From Talinum fruticosum (Eukaryota; Streptophyta; Magnoliopsida; Caryophyllales; Talinaceae): DNA of 64,000 bases. Below, piece by piece: positions 32,501-44,040 of this stretch (its first letter is position 1; each line of letters starts with the position of its first letter). The notes beneath the pieces were generated by a model. That model ran no database searches, was not told the DNA's origin, and worked only from the letters and a program-made list of their open reading frames with translations. The stretch is from the NCBI GenBank assembly GCA_021018815.1, contig JAITYX010000017.1:5332001-5396000 (forward strand), written 5' to 3'. The position numbers were made by a program, and so were the translations under genes.

Positions 32501-35500
32501 TATATGATGCAAAAAGATTGTATATAAGGATTACAGCTAATCATACACTACAGCCTGTTATGTGATATTGGCTGCAGAACTGACTGCTCTGCAGCTCTGT
32601 TATCTGACATTAATTTATCCATAGGTGGGTCTAGCTTGCCTGGGATGGTGTCTCAAGCAAGGGTTAGACAAAGGTTGCTTAAGATTATGCATAAATCCTT
32701 TAAAATTTTAAACTGGCATCCATAAAAATTAATTGGTACTTATAATATCCTGTCAAATTCAGATGTTGGACACCCTTCCAAAAATTTTCCGGATTTTACC
32801 AGAGTCTTTAACACGTTGACCATTCTACTCCACTTTTAGACTGTAACACATAGAATTAACTTCAAGCATTCGAATTTTGGTTTTTAAAAGTTTTGAACTA
32901 ATATCTATCACAAGGTGACAACAGAATGGTCAAAACCTCTCTGACCTAGGCACTAGCTTCAACTGTATGGAGGTCGGAGGTTCATCGCCCCCACCTGGGA
33001 TCAAATTTGAGAGGCTCAAAATTCCTTTCGTGGAATTTGAGGTGCATCAACAAACTCTTTAGGCTTGGACTGCGCAGGCTATGGCCCATTAACCCTCTTC
33101 CCTTCCATCAGCCCGACTAGACAGGCTGTCATAAGGATGTAGTGGGGCGGGCATCTTATGTAACCAAACAAATTTGAAGAATAAAGTTTAAGGTTTATTT
33201 TCTCTGTAGGAATATGCTGTCCTCATAAAGAAAGTTGACAATCTAAAGGTTACATACAGGTAGATAACATGGTTTGCACCTTCACATGTGGTTTTGTTTT
33301 CCCGAGTTCAATGACATTCTTGACAAAGTAATTTAAAGTCCCCCTTCCCTAACCTCACTATGTACCTCCCTCTGACTTATCTTCTTTCATTTGCACAAAA
33401 CATTATCAAAGAAATGATAGGCCACCAATACCCAAACTGTTAAACTTACAGGCGTGTTCTCTAAACTTCCATCTTCGACCTATGAAACGCAGACAAACAA
33501 AAAGTGAAAACACTGATAATTGTCATTCAGCTGTGCACCTTGTGAAATCCATACACCCCCAAAGAAACAAGTACACTGAAAAGCTACAACAAGCCAACCA
33601 TAGATGTACCAGAAAACAAAAGCTAGATTTGGAAGAAAGTATACCATGTATAATAGCTGTAAAACAGGGGGTGGGGGAAGGGAGCCAATGAAGTGATACC
33701 TGTGTGTTCGAGGTATAGTGTACAAGCTTATCTGAGAGGACTTCTACTGCTCCAGCTTCCATCACAGCATGTTTGTTCTCCTCACTAAATGAAGAGATTA
33801 TTGATAGCAACCATAAGGCAGCTATACCTCCCAAAATAGAGGCAGGATCAGGGATGTCAAACTCATCAGCTTCTTGAAAAGATGTTCTCTGCCTAGATGC
33901 TCCAGATGTTTTTGTCTCAAGTTCCAGAGAGCAAGAACCAGAACTTTGCCTCATCAAGCCAACTAAAAAACTTATCAAGGGTCTTAAACACCCTGATGAA
34001 TCAAGTGAATTCATTGACTGTTGTTTATGCTCTTTTCCAATGCAAGTAAGTAGTGCAGTCCCTCCAATTTTGACTTCTAAACAAGATGAATGCATAATTC
34101 TATTTGCTAGAGAGGCAACTGTTTTAGGTTTCACAATCAACATGTTAGCTAATACCAAGGGTTGATCTCCACAAAGCCTTGAAAGAATTACTATCACCTG
34201 GTCTTGTATTGTAGGAGGGCCTTCAGCCAAGCAATGCAAAAGAGGTTCTAAGGTTGAGGTAACCTCAGTGAGACTAGACCAGAGCTGGTGTGTAAAGCTA
34301 GATCTGTGCTTAGTCCTAGCCAAAAGTAAAACTACTTCCAAGGCATCAACTACACCAATATCATTTAGGTCTGTCAAATGTAATAATTCAACCAGAGCAA
34401 GAACAGTGAACCGACCCTGAGAATTCCCTTTTAGAACGGCTCCTACTGGAAAGTGCTTAAGTAATTGGTATAACGCACGTGATGCATTTTTCTTGCCTTC
34501 CACAGTACCTTCTCCTAGTACTCTTGTCAAAGCTGAAACTACATCTTCAGCTAGAGCTTCTGAAGCAATCTGCAAATCAGACAGAAGATTGGCTAGTGCA
34601 GCAACTGCAGCCTCAGCAGCATCAATAAAGGAAGTTTTGGCCAATTTGATTAGAGGTTTGACTTCTCCCTCAGCAATACAAGATATCTTATTTGAACTGT
34701 TCATTTTTGTAGGCCAGGCAAGAGCACCTAATGCTCGAGCTGACTGGGTCGCCACAACTTGAGTGTTACTGGTCAAAAGCTTCATGCAAGGCTGAACGAT
34801 TTCATCAGTTGCGAGGCTATCACAAATATCTGGTCTAGAACTGAAAAGATCAGCTAGAACAGAAGCTGCATACTCTTGGTTTTTTTCATCTGAACTATTG
34901 AGGACTTGGACAAGAGATTTCAATGCTTTATTAGCCAGACTTCCCCTCTGCACTAGGTCCTTGTGTGACGCAATAGTAAGCACATGCCCTAAAACACGGA
35001 TTATATGACCTTTCAAGCTTGGAGAATCTCCTAGAAGCATAGCAAGCAACTGATTGATGGTGACAGTATCAGCTGTCCGCACAAGCTTTATTAGTGCTTT
35101 AGCTGAAGCTTCTTGCCCTTTGGGTCCACCACTTCTCAAAAGCCATAAGAATGCTGGTATAGCTCCTGCACTTTCAACACATGCACGGATATCTTCACTG
35201 TGGCAACACAAATTCCACAGCACATGTGCTGCATCCTCCCTGGCCTTCGCCGATCCTACTTCCAAGAGTTGCACTAATGGAGGAATGCCACCAGCTGCAG
35301 TAATGGCCCACTTGCTATCATCAACTTCATCAGTTAAAATCACCATCAGCTGAGCAGCATGCTCCTGATGTTGCTCACTTGATAATCCCAGCAATGATAT
35401 TAGCAACTGAATTCCTTCCCTTTTTTGATGGCATCCCAGATGTCTACTTCATCGGAGCACAAACTTGTCAGAGCAACAATGAAGTGTTCCTGCACCTCAA

Positions 35501-36745
35501 AAGCAGCTATTGTTATGAGGCCTGTGAGTATCTTCTTTGCTTCGGCATGAGTAACCCACCTTGAGAGGTAAGCGTTGCCGTATAGGCAGGACATAGCTTC
35601 AAGTAGACGATCCTGCACCAGCTTACTGTCTCGAGGTTTTAGCAGTGTAACTAATATGTCTTCTATCCGCTTTATGTTGAATGGCTCCCCTTGAAGGGCA
35701 GATTTCTGCTCAAAGACCATCAAAGAGAAGGCCAATGCTCCAATTATATCAGCAACAGGAGCAGCTAGGCGAGGAGAATGGGCAAGTTCTCCAAGATATA
35801 TGATCAAAGCAGACATCCCACCGCATATGTTAGCCAGGGCTTGTGTTGCATGCTCCTGAAGAGTGTGACCAAACTCCCCTTGCATACCTTCTTTAGAAGG
35901 TGCAACTACTGCACCAATTAAAATTGGAACACCACTTGCATCCACAACCGCTTTCTTGGCCTCATCTGACTTTGACGAAAGAGCTTGCAAAGCATCAGCA
36001 GCACTTGCACGGACAGATACCTCATTTTCCTGACCCAACAATCGGAGCAAAGCTTTTACAGCCCCAGACTCGATTACTTTGGGTATACTATCACTGAACG
36101 CTAGCATCAAGCGGGCCAAAAGAGAAGCGGCATTAGACTGTGACACTGCATTCTCTGAAGAAAGAAGGCCCACAATTATGTCTACGCCTCCACCTGCGAG
36201 TGCTGCTCTCCAATAGCTGTCCCTGTCACCACAAAGGTTCCTCAAGGCTCCTGTCACAAAGCCTTCGACCACTTTGTCCTGCTGATTTTTCGGATTTAGC
36301 TGCTCCCACAGGGTTGGGACAACCCCCTCTGTGACGAATATTTTCATACCAACATGATCATCAGCTAGTCCACCAGCAGAAACTTCATAGATTGCTTCGG
36401 CAGCAGCCTTCCTGGCCTCGCTTGACCCCGACTTCAAAAGTGAAAGCAATGGTGGAACACACCCCCTAGAAGTACCTTTAACCGTAAGTCTTCATCTCTG
36501 CAAAGAACACTAAGAGTAGCTGCAACATTCACCTTGGCCTCAGGAGTCCCAGTTCTGAGTATAGATATAAATAATGGCATTGCTTGACCATGGGAACCTA
36601 TAAGTGTCCTTGCATCCTTCCTTTTTCTGGCCATGGCCAGCAATCGTGCCGTTACGAGTTCCTTCTCATGTGGTGAGGACATGTTTGCATGCAGCTGCTC
36701 AATAAATTGAGCAACCGTAGCCATGGTACTCTCCTCATCATCCAT
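26598..36745 (-). CDS. CSI3: CELLULOSE SYNTHASE INTERACTIVE 3-like armadillo-repeat/C2 protein, 5 coding exons
   Basis: Scaffold that links cellulose synthase complexes to cortical microtubules at the plasma membrane. Coding exons on the minus strand: 36767-33700 (ATG at 36745), 32328-29784, 28088-27634, 26987-26872, 26756-26598. Most of the protein is tandem armadillo repeats (for example [57 protein letters not shown]). The last ~120 residues are a C2 domain ([31 protein letters not shown], ending [10 protein letters not shown]). Length is ~2,107 aa when three one-base gaps are allowed for (C run 36462-36466, T run 35421-35426, and 26950-26952); Arabidopsis CSI3 is ~2,136. Wording is closest to CSI3, not CSI1. 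Homologues have ~25 extra N-terminal residues (MSKSPSPE...) not found here, so the true start may lie in an unrecognised upstream exon. Intron 2 begins with GC (29783-29782). Convergent with RFC3. Confidence 0.9.
29782..29783 (-). other. Non-canonical GC splice donor of CSI3 intron 2
   Basis: The exon ends ...TTAACAG and the intron opens GCAAGT. The acceptor TTTTTGCAG ends at 28089. Only this GC-AG junction restores the conserved reading RSLTAALE. The flanking donor bases match the strong consensus seen at GC-AG introns. Confidence 0.8.
32925..33175 (+). mobile_element. Possible SINE-like insertion in CSI3 intron 1
   Basis: A GC-richer island in an AT-rich intron, with a B-box-like GGTTCATCGCC at about 32979-32989 and text resembling other plant dispersed repeats. 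The A box is poor and no poly(A) tail or target duplication is clear. Confidence 0.3.
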
Positions 36746-36767
36746 TTGTGCTGCTCCATTTGATTCC

Positions 36768-38150
36768 CTGATACCAATCCATAATTTTTTTGTCAAAAAT
36801 CAGCTGTCACAAATCGAGGAAAATGACACCAACAAGGACTAGGTCACCCTTAAATAGTGAATCTTTCTTTTTGGATTTGTGGTATTTAGCTTCATTTTGG
36901 CAATCTATGATGAAAAAATCTGCATTATGTCGATTTCAGAAACAGGAATCAAGCACAAGAGTGGATTAGAGGATCAGACCTGACCATTCTTTCGGAACGT
37001 CTTTTACACCTAACTCTAGGAGTCTAGCTTTTACATAGCACCAGGGTATTTGGGGAAGGAAAGTTCTAAGTAGCATTTCTTCTGGAAATCGCACTTTTCT
37101 CACAGGGATACTACCTATTATCATCACCAATGAGCAAACTGAGCAACCAAGACAAATGAAGGAAAGGGGCAGGCGAGAAAGGTGCTCTAGTTGGATGAAA
37201 GAGATCAACCTATGCCCAGAAGTTGAGACAAGCTCTCCTCCACGAGACGAGAAATTTGGCATTTGCACCAACGACGCCAGTTATGCAAATATTTGGCCAC
37301 CTGCCCATGACAACAACAAATCAGTCTCACTCAAAGAAAATTGTTGTTCTTAAATACTTGCAATCAACTGCAAACACAAACAAAATTTTACTCAAAATAC
37401 ACAGCAGAAAATAACCACCCCAACTCAAACAATCCCACTCCCATTTCCACCAACTCAGCTGCTTCAATCAACAATAGATCTCATCCAGTGAACTAAACTT
37501 CTCATAATAGTCAATTGCGAATATTAGATAGAAGAAAGTAGTTACCTCCACTCGAAGTAATAATAACCCTATATACAAGAATTTACTAATGATGCTGGAG
37601 AAACTTAGTTCAATTGGTTCTTCATCAGCTGGGGACTTTAGCTTGTAACTCTAGGCGCCCATTCATGAAACTCAAATCCCGGAACAGCACTGAAACGATC
37701 ACAATCGATACAAATCAAAAAGATAAACCACAATGAGTGAGTGACCCAATTGGAGAGACCGAGAGGGAAAGAGAGAGGCGTACATTATGAAATTCCGAAT
37801 AGGTAAAGATCCTAAGCTGAATTCTGCGATTGAAGATAGTAGTCGGGTCGAATTAGGGCTTGACAAATTGAAAAAGGCAATGTGGAGGAGATTGGATTGG
37901 ATCATGAGAATAATGCAGAATCTAGGGCAAAAAGAAGACCCGATTTTGCAATTTCGATAGTAGTTTGGGGGGGTAGTGTGTTTGTACAGGGACGAATCGG
38001 GAAAAGAATTACTTCAAATTTGGACAGGATTACTGCACAATTGGGGGTTATATGAGAGGTCCGTCAATGGAGGGAAGAGAGAGATAGACAATGAGAGAGA
38101 GAGACAATGAGACTCAGGTTCTTTTCGTTACCCTTTTTCTGTTAACAGTG
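36768..38150 (-). other. 5' region of the CSI3 gene (leader exon(s) and introns)
   Basis: The first recognised coding exon opens with a 3' splice site (GGTATCAG before 36767), so at least one exon lies upstream. A donor-like AATGGTCAG/GTCTGA occurs near 36982. No ATG-containing exon matching the CSI3 N-terminus was found. The promoter is probably near 38 kb. Confidence 0.45.
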
Positions 38151-38151
38151 T

Positions 38152-38154
<3 letters not shown>

Positions 38155-38188
<34 letters not shown>
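38155..38188 (-). repeat. (GA)n/(CT)n microsatellite near the CSI3 5' end
   Basis: About 16 CT units on the plus strand, i.e. GA on the CSI3 sense strand, about 1.4 kb before its first recognised coding exon. GA tracts are common in plant 5' leaders and promoters. Confidence 0.9.
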
Positions 38189-38192
<4 letters not shown>

Positions 38193-38404
38193 TCTCCAGT
38201 CTTCGTAGCGTCATATGTCGTGTGTCTTTTCATGGTTTTTCCTTTTTCTTTCTTTCTTTATTCTAAGGCTGCGTAAATTTATTTTTGTCTGTCAAAAAAT
38301 TTTATTCATTTTTAGAAGCACATTCAAAATCCAAATTTCTGATTACACAAGATAATATAATAGTATATAATACAAAATATCAAAAACAGATTATCAATAA
38401 AGTA

Positions 38405-38475
38405 TTGGTTAAATTGATAGCGGTCTTATTTTGATAAGAAAAATAATACACGTTCGAATCCCTAAAAACGCACTT
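38405..38475 (+). mobile_element. tRNA-related SINE head fragment
   Basis: An A-box-like TGGTTAAATTGATAGC (38406-38421) is followed ~30 bp later by a B box CGTTCGAATCCC (38451-38462). The spacing fits a pol III promoter, but the sequence does not fold as a tRNA gene and has no discriminator or acceptor stem. A SINE relic is the likely reading. Confidence 0.45.
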
Positions 38476-41400
38476 TTTAAAATAACTTTTATCTTATACG
38501 TTTGCAAACCGAAAGAAATTACACATTTAATCAACATTTAAAAAATTCAAAACATGCCTAAATATCCTATACCTAATTATGGAAATCTTGTAGTAAATCA
38601 TTATCATAATCAAGTGTATAAGTATGATTATAGTGATTTAGGTTGATAATTCCTGGTTCTAATCATGATTATATAAATAGTTTAGTCGGCCTTTGCTTAC
38701 ATAAGCACCTTATGAATAGTGCATTTTAAAAATCATACATCTAAACTTTCATAATAAATTAATCATATATTTGTAAATAATATGTCCCTAATTTTCTTCA
38801 ATTAGCTTACTAAATAACTATTATTAGAACTAAAATAATATTCTTAGTCATATCGAATTGAACTTATATCCTACTTATATGTATTATTAATACTACGACT
38901 ATTTTTAAAATTATTTCTTACTTTTACATTTTCAAATCCCTAAAATCCCATATTTTATAATAATAATAATAATCTACTTTACATATTGCTTAAAGCCCTA
39001 TTACTTAAAGCATTATTTGTATTTTTCATTTTTTGGTGCAGAATATTGAGATTTTGTTCACTAATGATTGTTGTACATCTATTCATAAAGTGAATAATTA
39101 TTTGCATACTTAAGCCTCATCTACTCTGAAAAGAACTCCCAAAAAATGTAAAAAATATTCTCAAAAAGTGCAAAATTAAAGCTCCCACCAAAATCTTAGA
39201 TCTGCAGGGAAAATTTAATTTAATTTTTAAAAAAGTGGCAAAAAAACCCCCAATTTTAGAGCTGGGCAGGGAATTTATTATTGGTGTCGGTTCTAAAGAT
39301 AGCCCATAAAAACAGTAGGACCACCACCCATTTTCACACACAAATTCATTGCAAGCAGATAAAGATTATTGTCCCTATGGAACTCTTCTTCATTTATTTT
39401 TTCATCAACATTTTTCTAATTATTGTGATTTGATTTCTATGTGCTAGTCGATTAATATATAAGTATGTGTAGTCGATTCGTGGATAATTAATTTAGTTTG
39501 TTTTCGATTCGGGAAAAGTAATTATTAAATAATAAACTAGTATTAGAAGTCAATATAATTTTATTATATCGTAATTTTATAGAGAAAATACATGTTTACA
39601 AAGGAGAGTCTGTGACTTTTGTTAGCTTTGTACTTAAGAAAAAATGTGTGATATAATAACTCTACCTTTTATGGGCTAACAACTCAATTTAATTTTTTAA
39701 AAAAATTAAAAACTATAAAAAATTTAGAAAAATACGCATGCTCTTAACTAAGTGAGTATAACTATAGGTCGTTATACAACTTGTAATAATTAGTAATAAA
39801 CTCGCTATAATCCAAATACATATTAAAAAGAATTCTTACAAATAGGATATAATATAGGATGCATTAATGAAAAATCTCAAATTAAATGTTGAAATTAATT
39901 TTGAGAATTCTTTTAATTGACAAAATAGTGCTCAAATCCCAACTTCTTTTATTTTCCCTTTTTTTTGGGTAAAACAAATGGTGAACATCCATCCATCATG
40001 ATCAAAGTACTATTTAGGAGAAACTTCAAAGTATAAATTTTATTTTATTTAGTTTATTTGTTTATTTTAATAGTGAAAGGAGCAGGCATGGTCTCCCTAG
40101 CTACATATTCCTTTCTTGTCTATACACAGCAGCAACACAGAAATTTGCAGAGAGGAGACTTTGTCCTTTCAATCTAGCCAAACCCAATCAATCAAATTTT
40201 TTTTTTTCTAAAAATATTACATCAAATTTTCGGTGAGGAAATATTAAATAATGCAAATAATAGGATTATTTTTTGGTATATATTTCTGTTAAAATTGCCT
40301 CTTCTGAAATTATTATACTTTTGTAGATTCTGTACCAGATCTGTCCTTTTGATTAATCACTATAAATAATGAAGACATTGATCCAAGGATCATGTTGATA
40401 AATAAACAAAAAATACCATCCTATCAAAAACAAAAAACCATTTTATAATAATAATAATAGTATAGGCTTGTCTATAATTTAGATCTGATTCTTCAGCTCA
40501 AAATCTATTTTTTGGCTTGCTACCTTCAAGATTTGATTGAGGAAACAATTATTTGTGGCTATTGTCTTTTGAATTTTAAATTCATAGCCCACTTAAAAAA
40601 GAAAATAAATTTTAGTTTTATAATCAAATGATGAATTTAAAATTTTTATCTAATAACATAATTTTGATTTGTGTATAATGTATGGATTAATCACGCAGTA
40701 ATTACTTCAATCGAAGTATATCTTTTTAATTTTTTAATATTTTATGTAATATAAATTCTTTCTAGAATTGAATTAAAGATTCGATTATCTATAATACTAA
40801 TGTATAGAAAAGGTTTGTTTCAGGATGTTATATTATTGATATAGTATAATAATCGAATTTGTTATTGGCAATAGTAGTTTAAAAAAAAAAGAGAGAAAAA
40901 AAGACATTACAAGACTAGTGCAAATAAATAAGAGTTTTGGAATAAAAAAAAAGTAATGCAATTGAGATTGAGAGGCTTGCCTAGAGCAAGGAATCTAAAG
41001 CAAAGAAAGCCAAGAGCCAAGAAATAATAATGCAATTAAATCTAAAGTAGGTAGCACTTGGCTTTCAAAGTATAGCTAACAAATTAAAAATCCCATTTTT
41101 AAGGAGAGGACCCACAATTATATTTAGGCACCTCAACATCTACTAGTTACTACCCATATCTTATTAGATTCATTACATTAATAATTTTCATGTGACCAAA
41201 AAGCCCAACCATCTTTCATATGCCTAAATGCTACCTTCTCTCTCTCTCTCTTTTTTTTTTTTTTTGGTTTTTTTGTTTATATTATTGTTCTAGTTAGCTA
41301 TCTTTTGTTAGGTAAGCAGACTCGCTCATTATCTTCTTATCTCAAGGGAACTCAATAATAGACTACAACAGACAATAGAGGAGATGTCAAAGCCCAATAC

Positions 41401-43182
41401 CTCAGAACATAACTCCACAACATAAGCAAGGAAGTTGTTGCCGCCCATAAGCAAACCCAAGAGGGCGTGGATGGCTGAAGGTAAGTGACGAGCAAGTCAC
41501 TCACCGCTTCAACAAGATGTGACTTATTATGAGCATTAGTGTAATTTGTTTGTAAAGTTGAACATCCAAGTAATGAGATACTTTAAGGAAGAAAGGGGTT
41601 TCATGTTCCATTTAGACTGTAATAAGTTGTAAGGTTGTAAGGAGATGTAATGAGTTGTAAGAAAAAGTGTAAGAAGTTGTAAGGAGCTCTAGGAAGTTGT
41701 AAGATATTTGTAAAGTTAGTTATAAAAACCGTAAAGAGTTGTAGGAAGCCGTAAGCAATCTGTAAGAAAACTGTAAGGAGTTGTAAAAAATCATAAGAAG
41801 GTGTAAAAAGTTGTAAGATTATAAACTAAAGTTAAATGAAAGAGGGCGGCATTGACAATTTAGAGGAGCATAAACCATACCGTAACCTCATATTTGTGCC
41901 TCTCGGCCTCCTGCTCTAAAACTTAAAACTTACCTTAAATATTTATAAAGTTATGTTAAAATTACGTTTAACAAAAATAACGATCTCAGTAAGTTTTGGT
42001 TCTCCTTGATATAATATGAGTTATATAATTGAATTGAAAGGGCCAGCCCTAATTTCGGTAATTCCAACTGTCCTTGATCAATGACAATGGACAAGAGGGA
42101 AACTATGCAATATATACTCTAGTTGGGGCACACATGTACCCCAGTTTGTGAAACAAATTAGACTTATGAGTTGAGTTATGCATGGGACAGCATTTATGAA
42201 CCTTATCGATGTCTTCAAGAACATGAAGTCGATGCCTCACGTATACTTCAATTCCATAATATTCGGTGTCTACCTTTCCCTCCTTTCTTTTTTGAAATTT
42301 TTTTTATTTCTTTATTTTTTTCTTGTTTTGAAACTATTGCTTTGTGTCCCACTTCATGATAATGTGAGATAATAGAATAGCCCAATACGATTTTAACTTA
42401 TACTTACCAATAGAAAGATAAATTTATTTGACTTAACGAGAACTGAAATTTCAGCGGTGCATAAGTTTAATTGAATTGGTTGAACTGCTTTGGCCAGCCC
42501 GTAAGGGATAGTAGAGCTCTTGGACCGGAAATCTTCTTCTCATACAAGACTCTAAACTACGAATTCAATTTACTCGAGGGGAACAAGTGTCAACCACTTG
42601 ACCGATCCTTTGTTGTAATTCACTAATTCTAAAGCAGATGATGGTACATAGTACACGTTTTGTTTCTTCATATTTTGCACATACATCTAACTTTTGTTGC
42701 TAACAATAAAAGGAAATAAAAGGCTTCACCAACTCCAATGGCAGGAACATAGGGAATGAAAAAGGTAGCAAACTTAACAAGGTGGTAGGTTGATTGCCAT
42801 GAAAAGAGGTTGGTGGTAGTTAGAACCTACCAGAGACAAACAGAGTTATAACTACCTGAAGATCGATAAAGGCACATTCAATATTCAGAATTTAATCTGG
42901 TTTCATGGGTTAGCTTCATGGATCATGATTAATTATGATGATCATCATTTTGGAATCCCAGACCGGTTGATTACTCATATACATGCAAACAATGTGTCTT
43001 TGCTCAACATTAGATGGGTCGAATTAGTTTTATGATTCAACTCTTTTTTCTGATATCAATAGTTTTAGCAGTTAATGATACTGAAAACAAAGCTAATCTC
43101 GGCCTTAATTAAGAATTAACAAAGCTGTCCGGAAGGATATTCAGCAAACTGTAATGGAAAATTCAGGAGCTAACACAAGTTC
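38476..43182. other. Gene-free AT-rich stretch between CSI3 and the NAC gene
   Basis: No coding gene is recognised. It contains a GTTGTAAG-type minisatellite (41618-41820) within a 41.3-41.9 kb block of unusual composition that may be retroelement debris, and otherwise low-complexity AT-rich DNA. Confidence 0.6.
41618..41820 (+). repeat. Degenerate GTTGTAAG minisatellite
   Basis: About a dozen imperfect units of GTTGTAAG/GTTGTAAGGAG type spaced roughly 12-20 bp apart. The plus strand is G/T/A-rich and nearly free of C. Confidence 0.7.
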
Positions 43183-43416
43183 TTGCAGAGGGCTCGGGTT
43201 TTGAGCTTGTTTGTGGGGAAATCCATGAGGATCTGGCCAGATAGTTGGCTCGGAGATGAACCGCTTAAGGATTGTTTTCTTGATCTATCCAGGATGTATG
43301 CCCAGATGGTGGGTGTTACATTGGAAAGGCAGGTCTTGACCAACAATTCAGGCTCCCGGAATCGATCTATTTGCTTACTGACTGGCTGCATTCGGATCTC
43401 TCTAAATCCTACTTGA
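43183..43416 (+). pseudogene. LINE reverse-transcriptase C-terminal fragment
   Basis: The frame reads VGKSMRIWPDSWLGDEPLKDCFLDLSR in two overlapping blocks. This matches the GNGxxIxFWxDxWxGxxPLxxxFPxLF signature in the region after the reverse-transcriptase domain of plant LINEs. It is short, lacks upstream RT motifs and is flanked by non-coding DNA, so it is a relic. Confidence 0.6.
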
Positions 43417-44040
43417 ATGAAGAATGAGAATTTACCCCATTATCAATGGTAACTATGTTGAGTAATAAATTTGACAAAAGCTGAAATCCTCACTGAAATC
43501 CACATCCACTATGCTTCTGGTAAACATAACTAAAGTTAAAAATGCAAATAACAAGCTACTTTCCTCCATAAAACATTACTTGCCTCGGTGATTAACAAAA
43601 GTCTTGCTATTCCTTGAAACATTACTTGCTTCAAGGAACAAGGAATACAAGCTCCCCCAAATACAACACAACATCTATACGATAATATTCGAGGTTGAAT
43701 CCTATGAAACGAACGATACTAACGGTAATAATCGAGGTCGAATCATGACCCCTCCCTCTTGCTCATTCACCATCTACGTACCCATCCTCAAATATATGTA
43801 CACACACACTACACCCCATAAATGATCAAACCCAAATCTAATAACAGATTTGCTACTAAGAATCATGAGTCTCACATTAATTCCAATGGGAAGCCCAAGA
43901 CCAAGCCCAAGCCCAATAGAATTACAAATCGGGCCCAGATTCAAGGGCCATCTTCCACTCGCCTCGGGCACGATCATCGACCATTTCAATTGGGTCTCTC
44001 GCAACCCTCATAACGAGCACGCTATTGGGCCCGGCCTAAT

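Noticed and set aside
38405..38475. tRNA gene
   Set aside because: A and B boxes are present but no acceptor stem, anticodon loop or discriminator can be formed; a SINE relic fits better.
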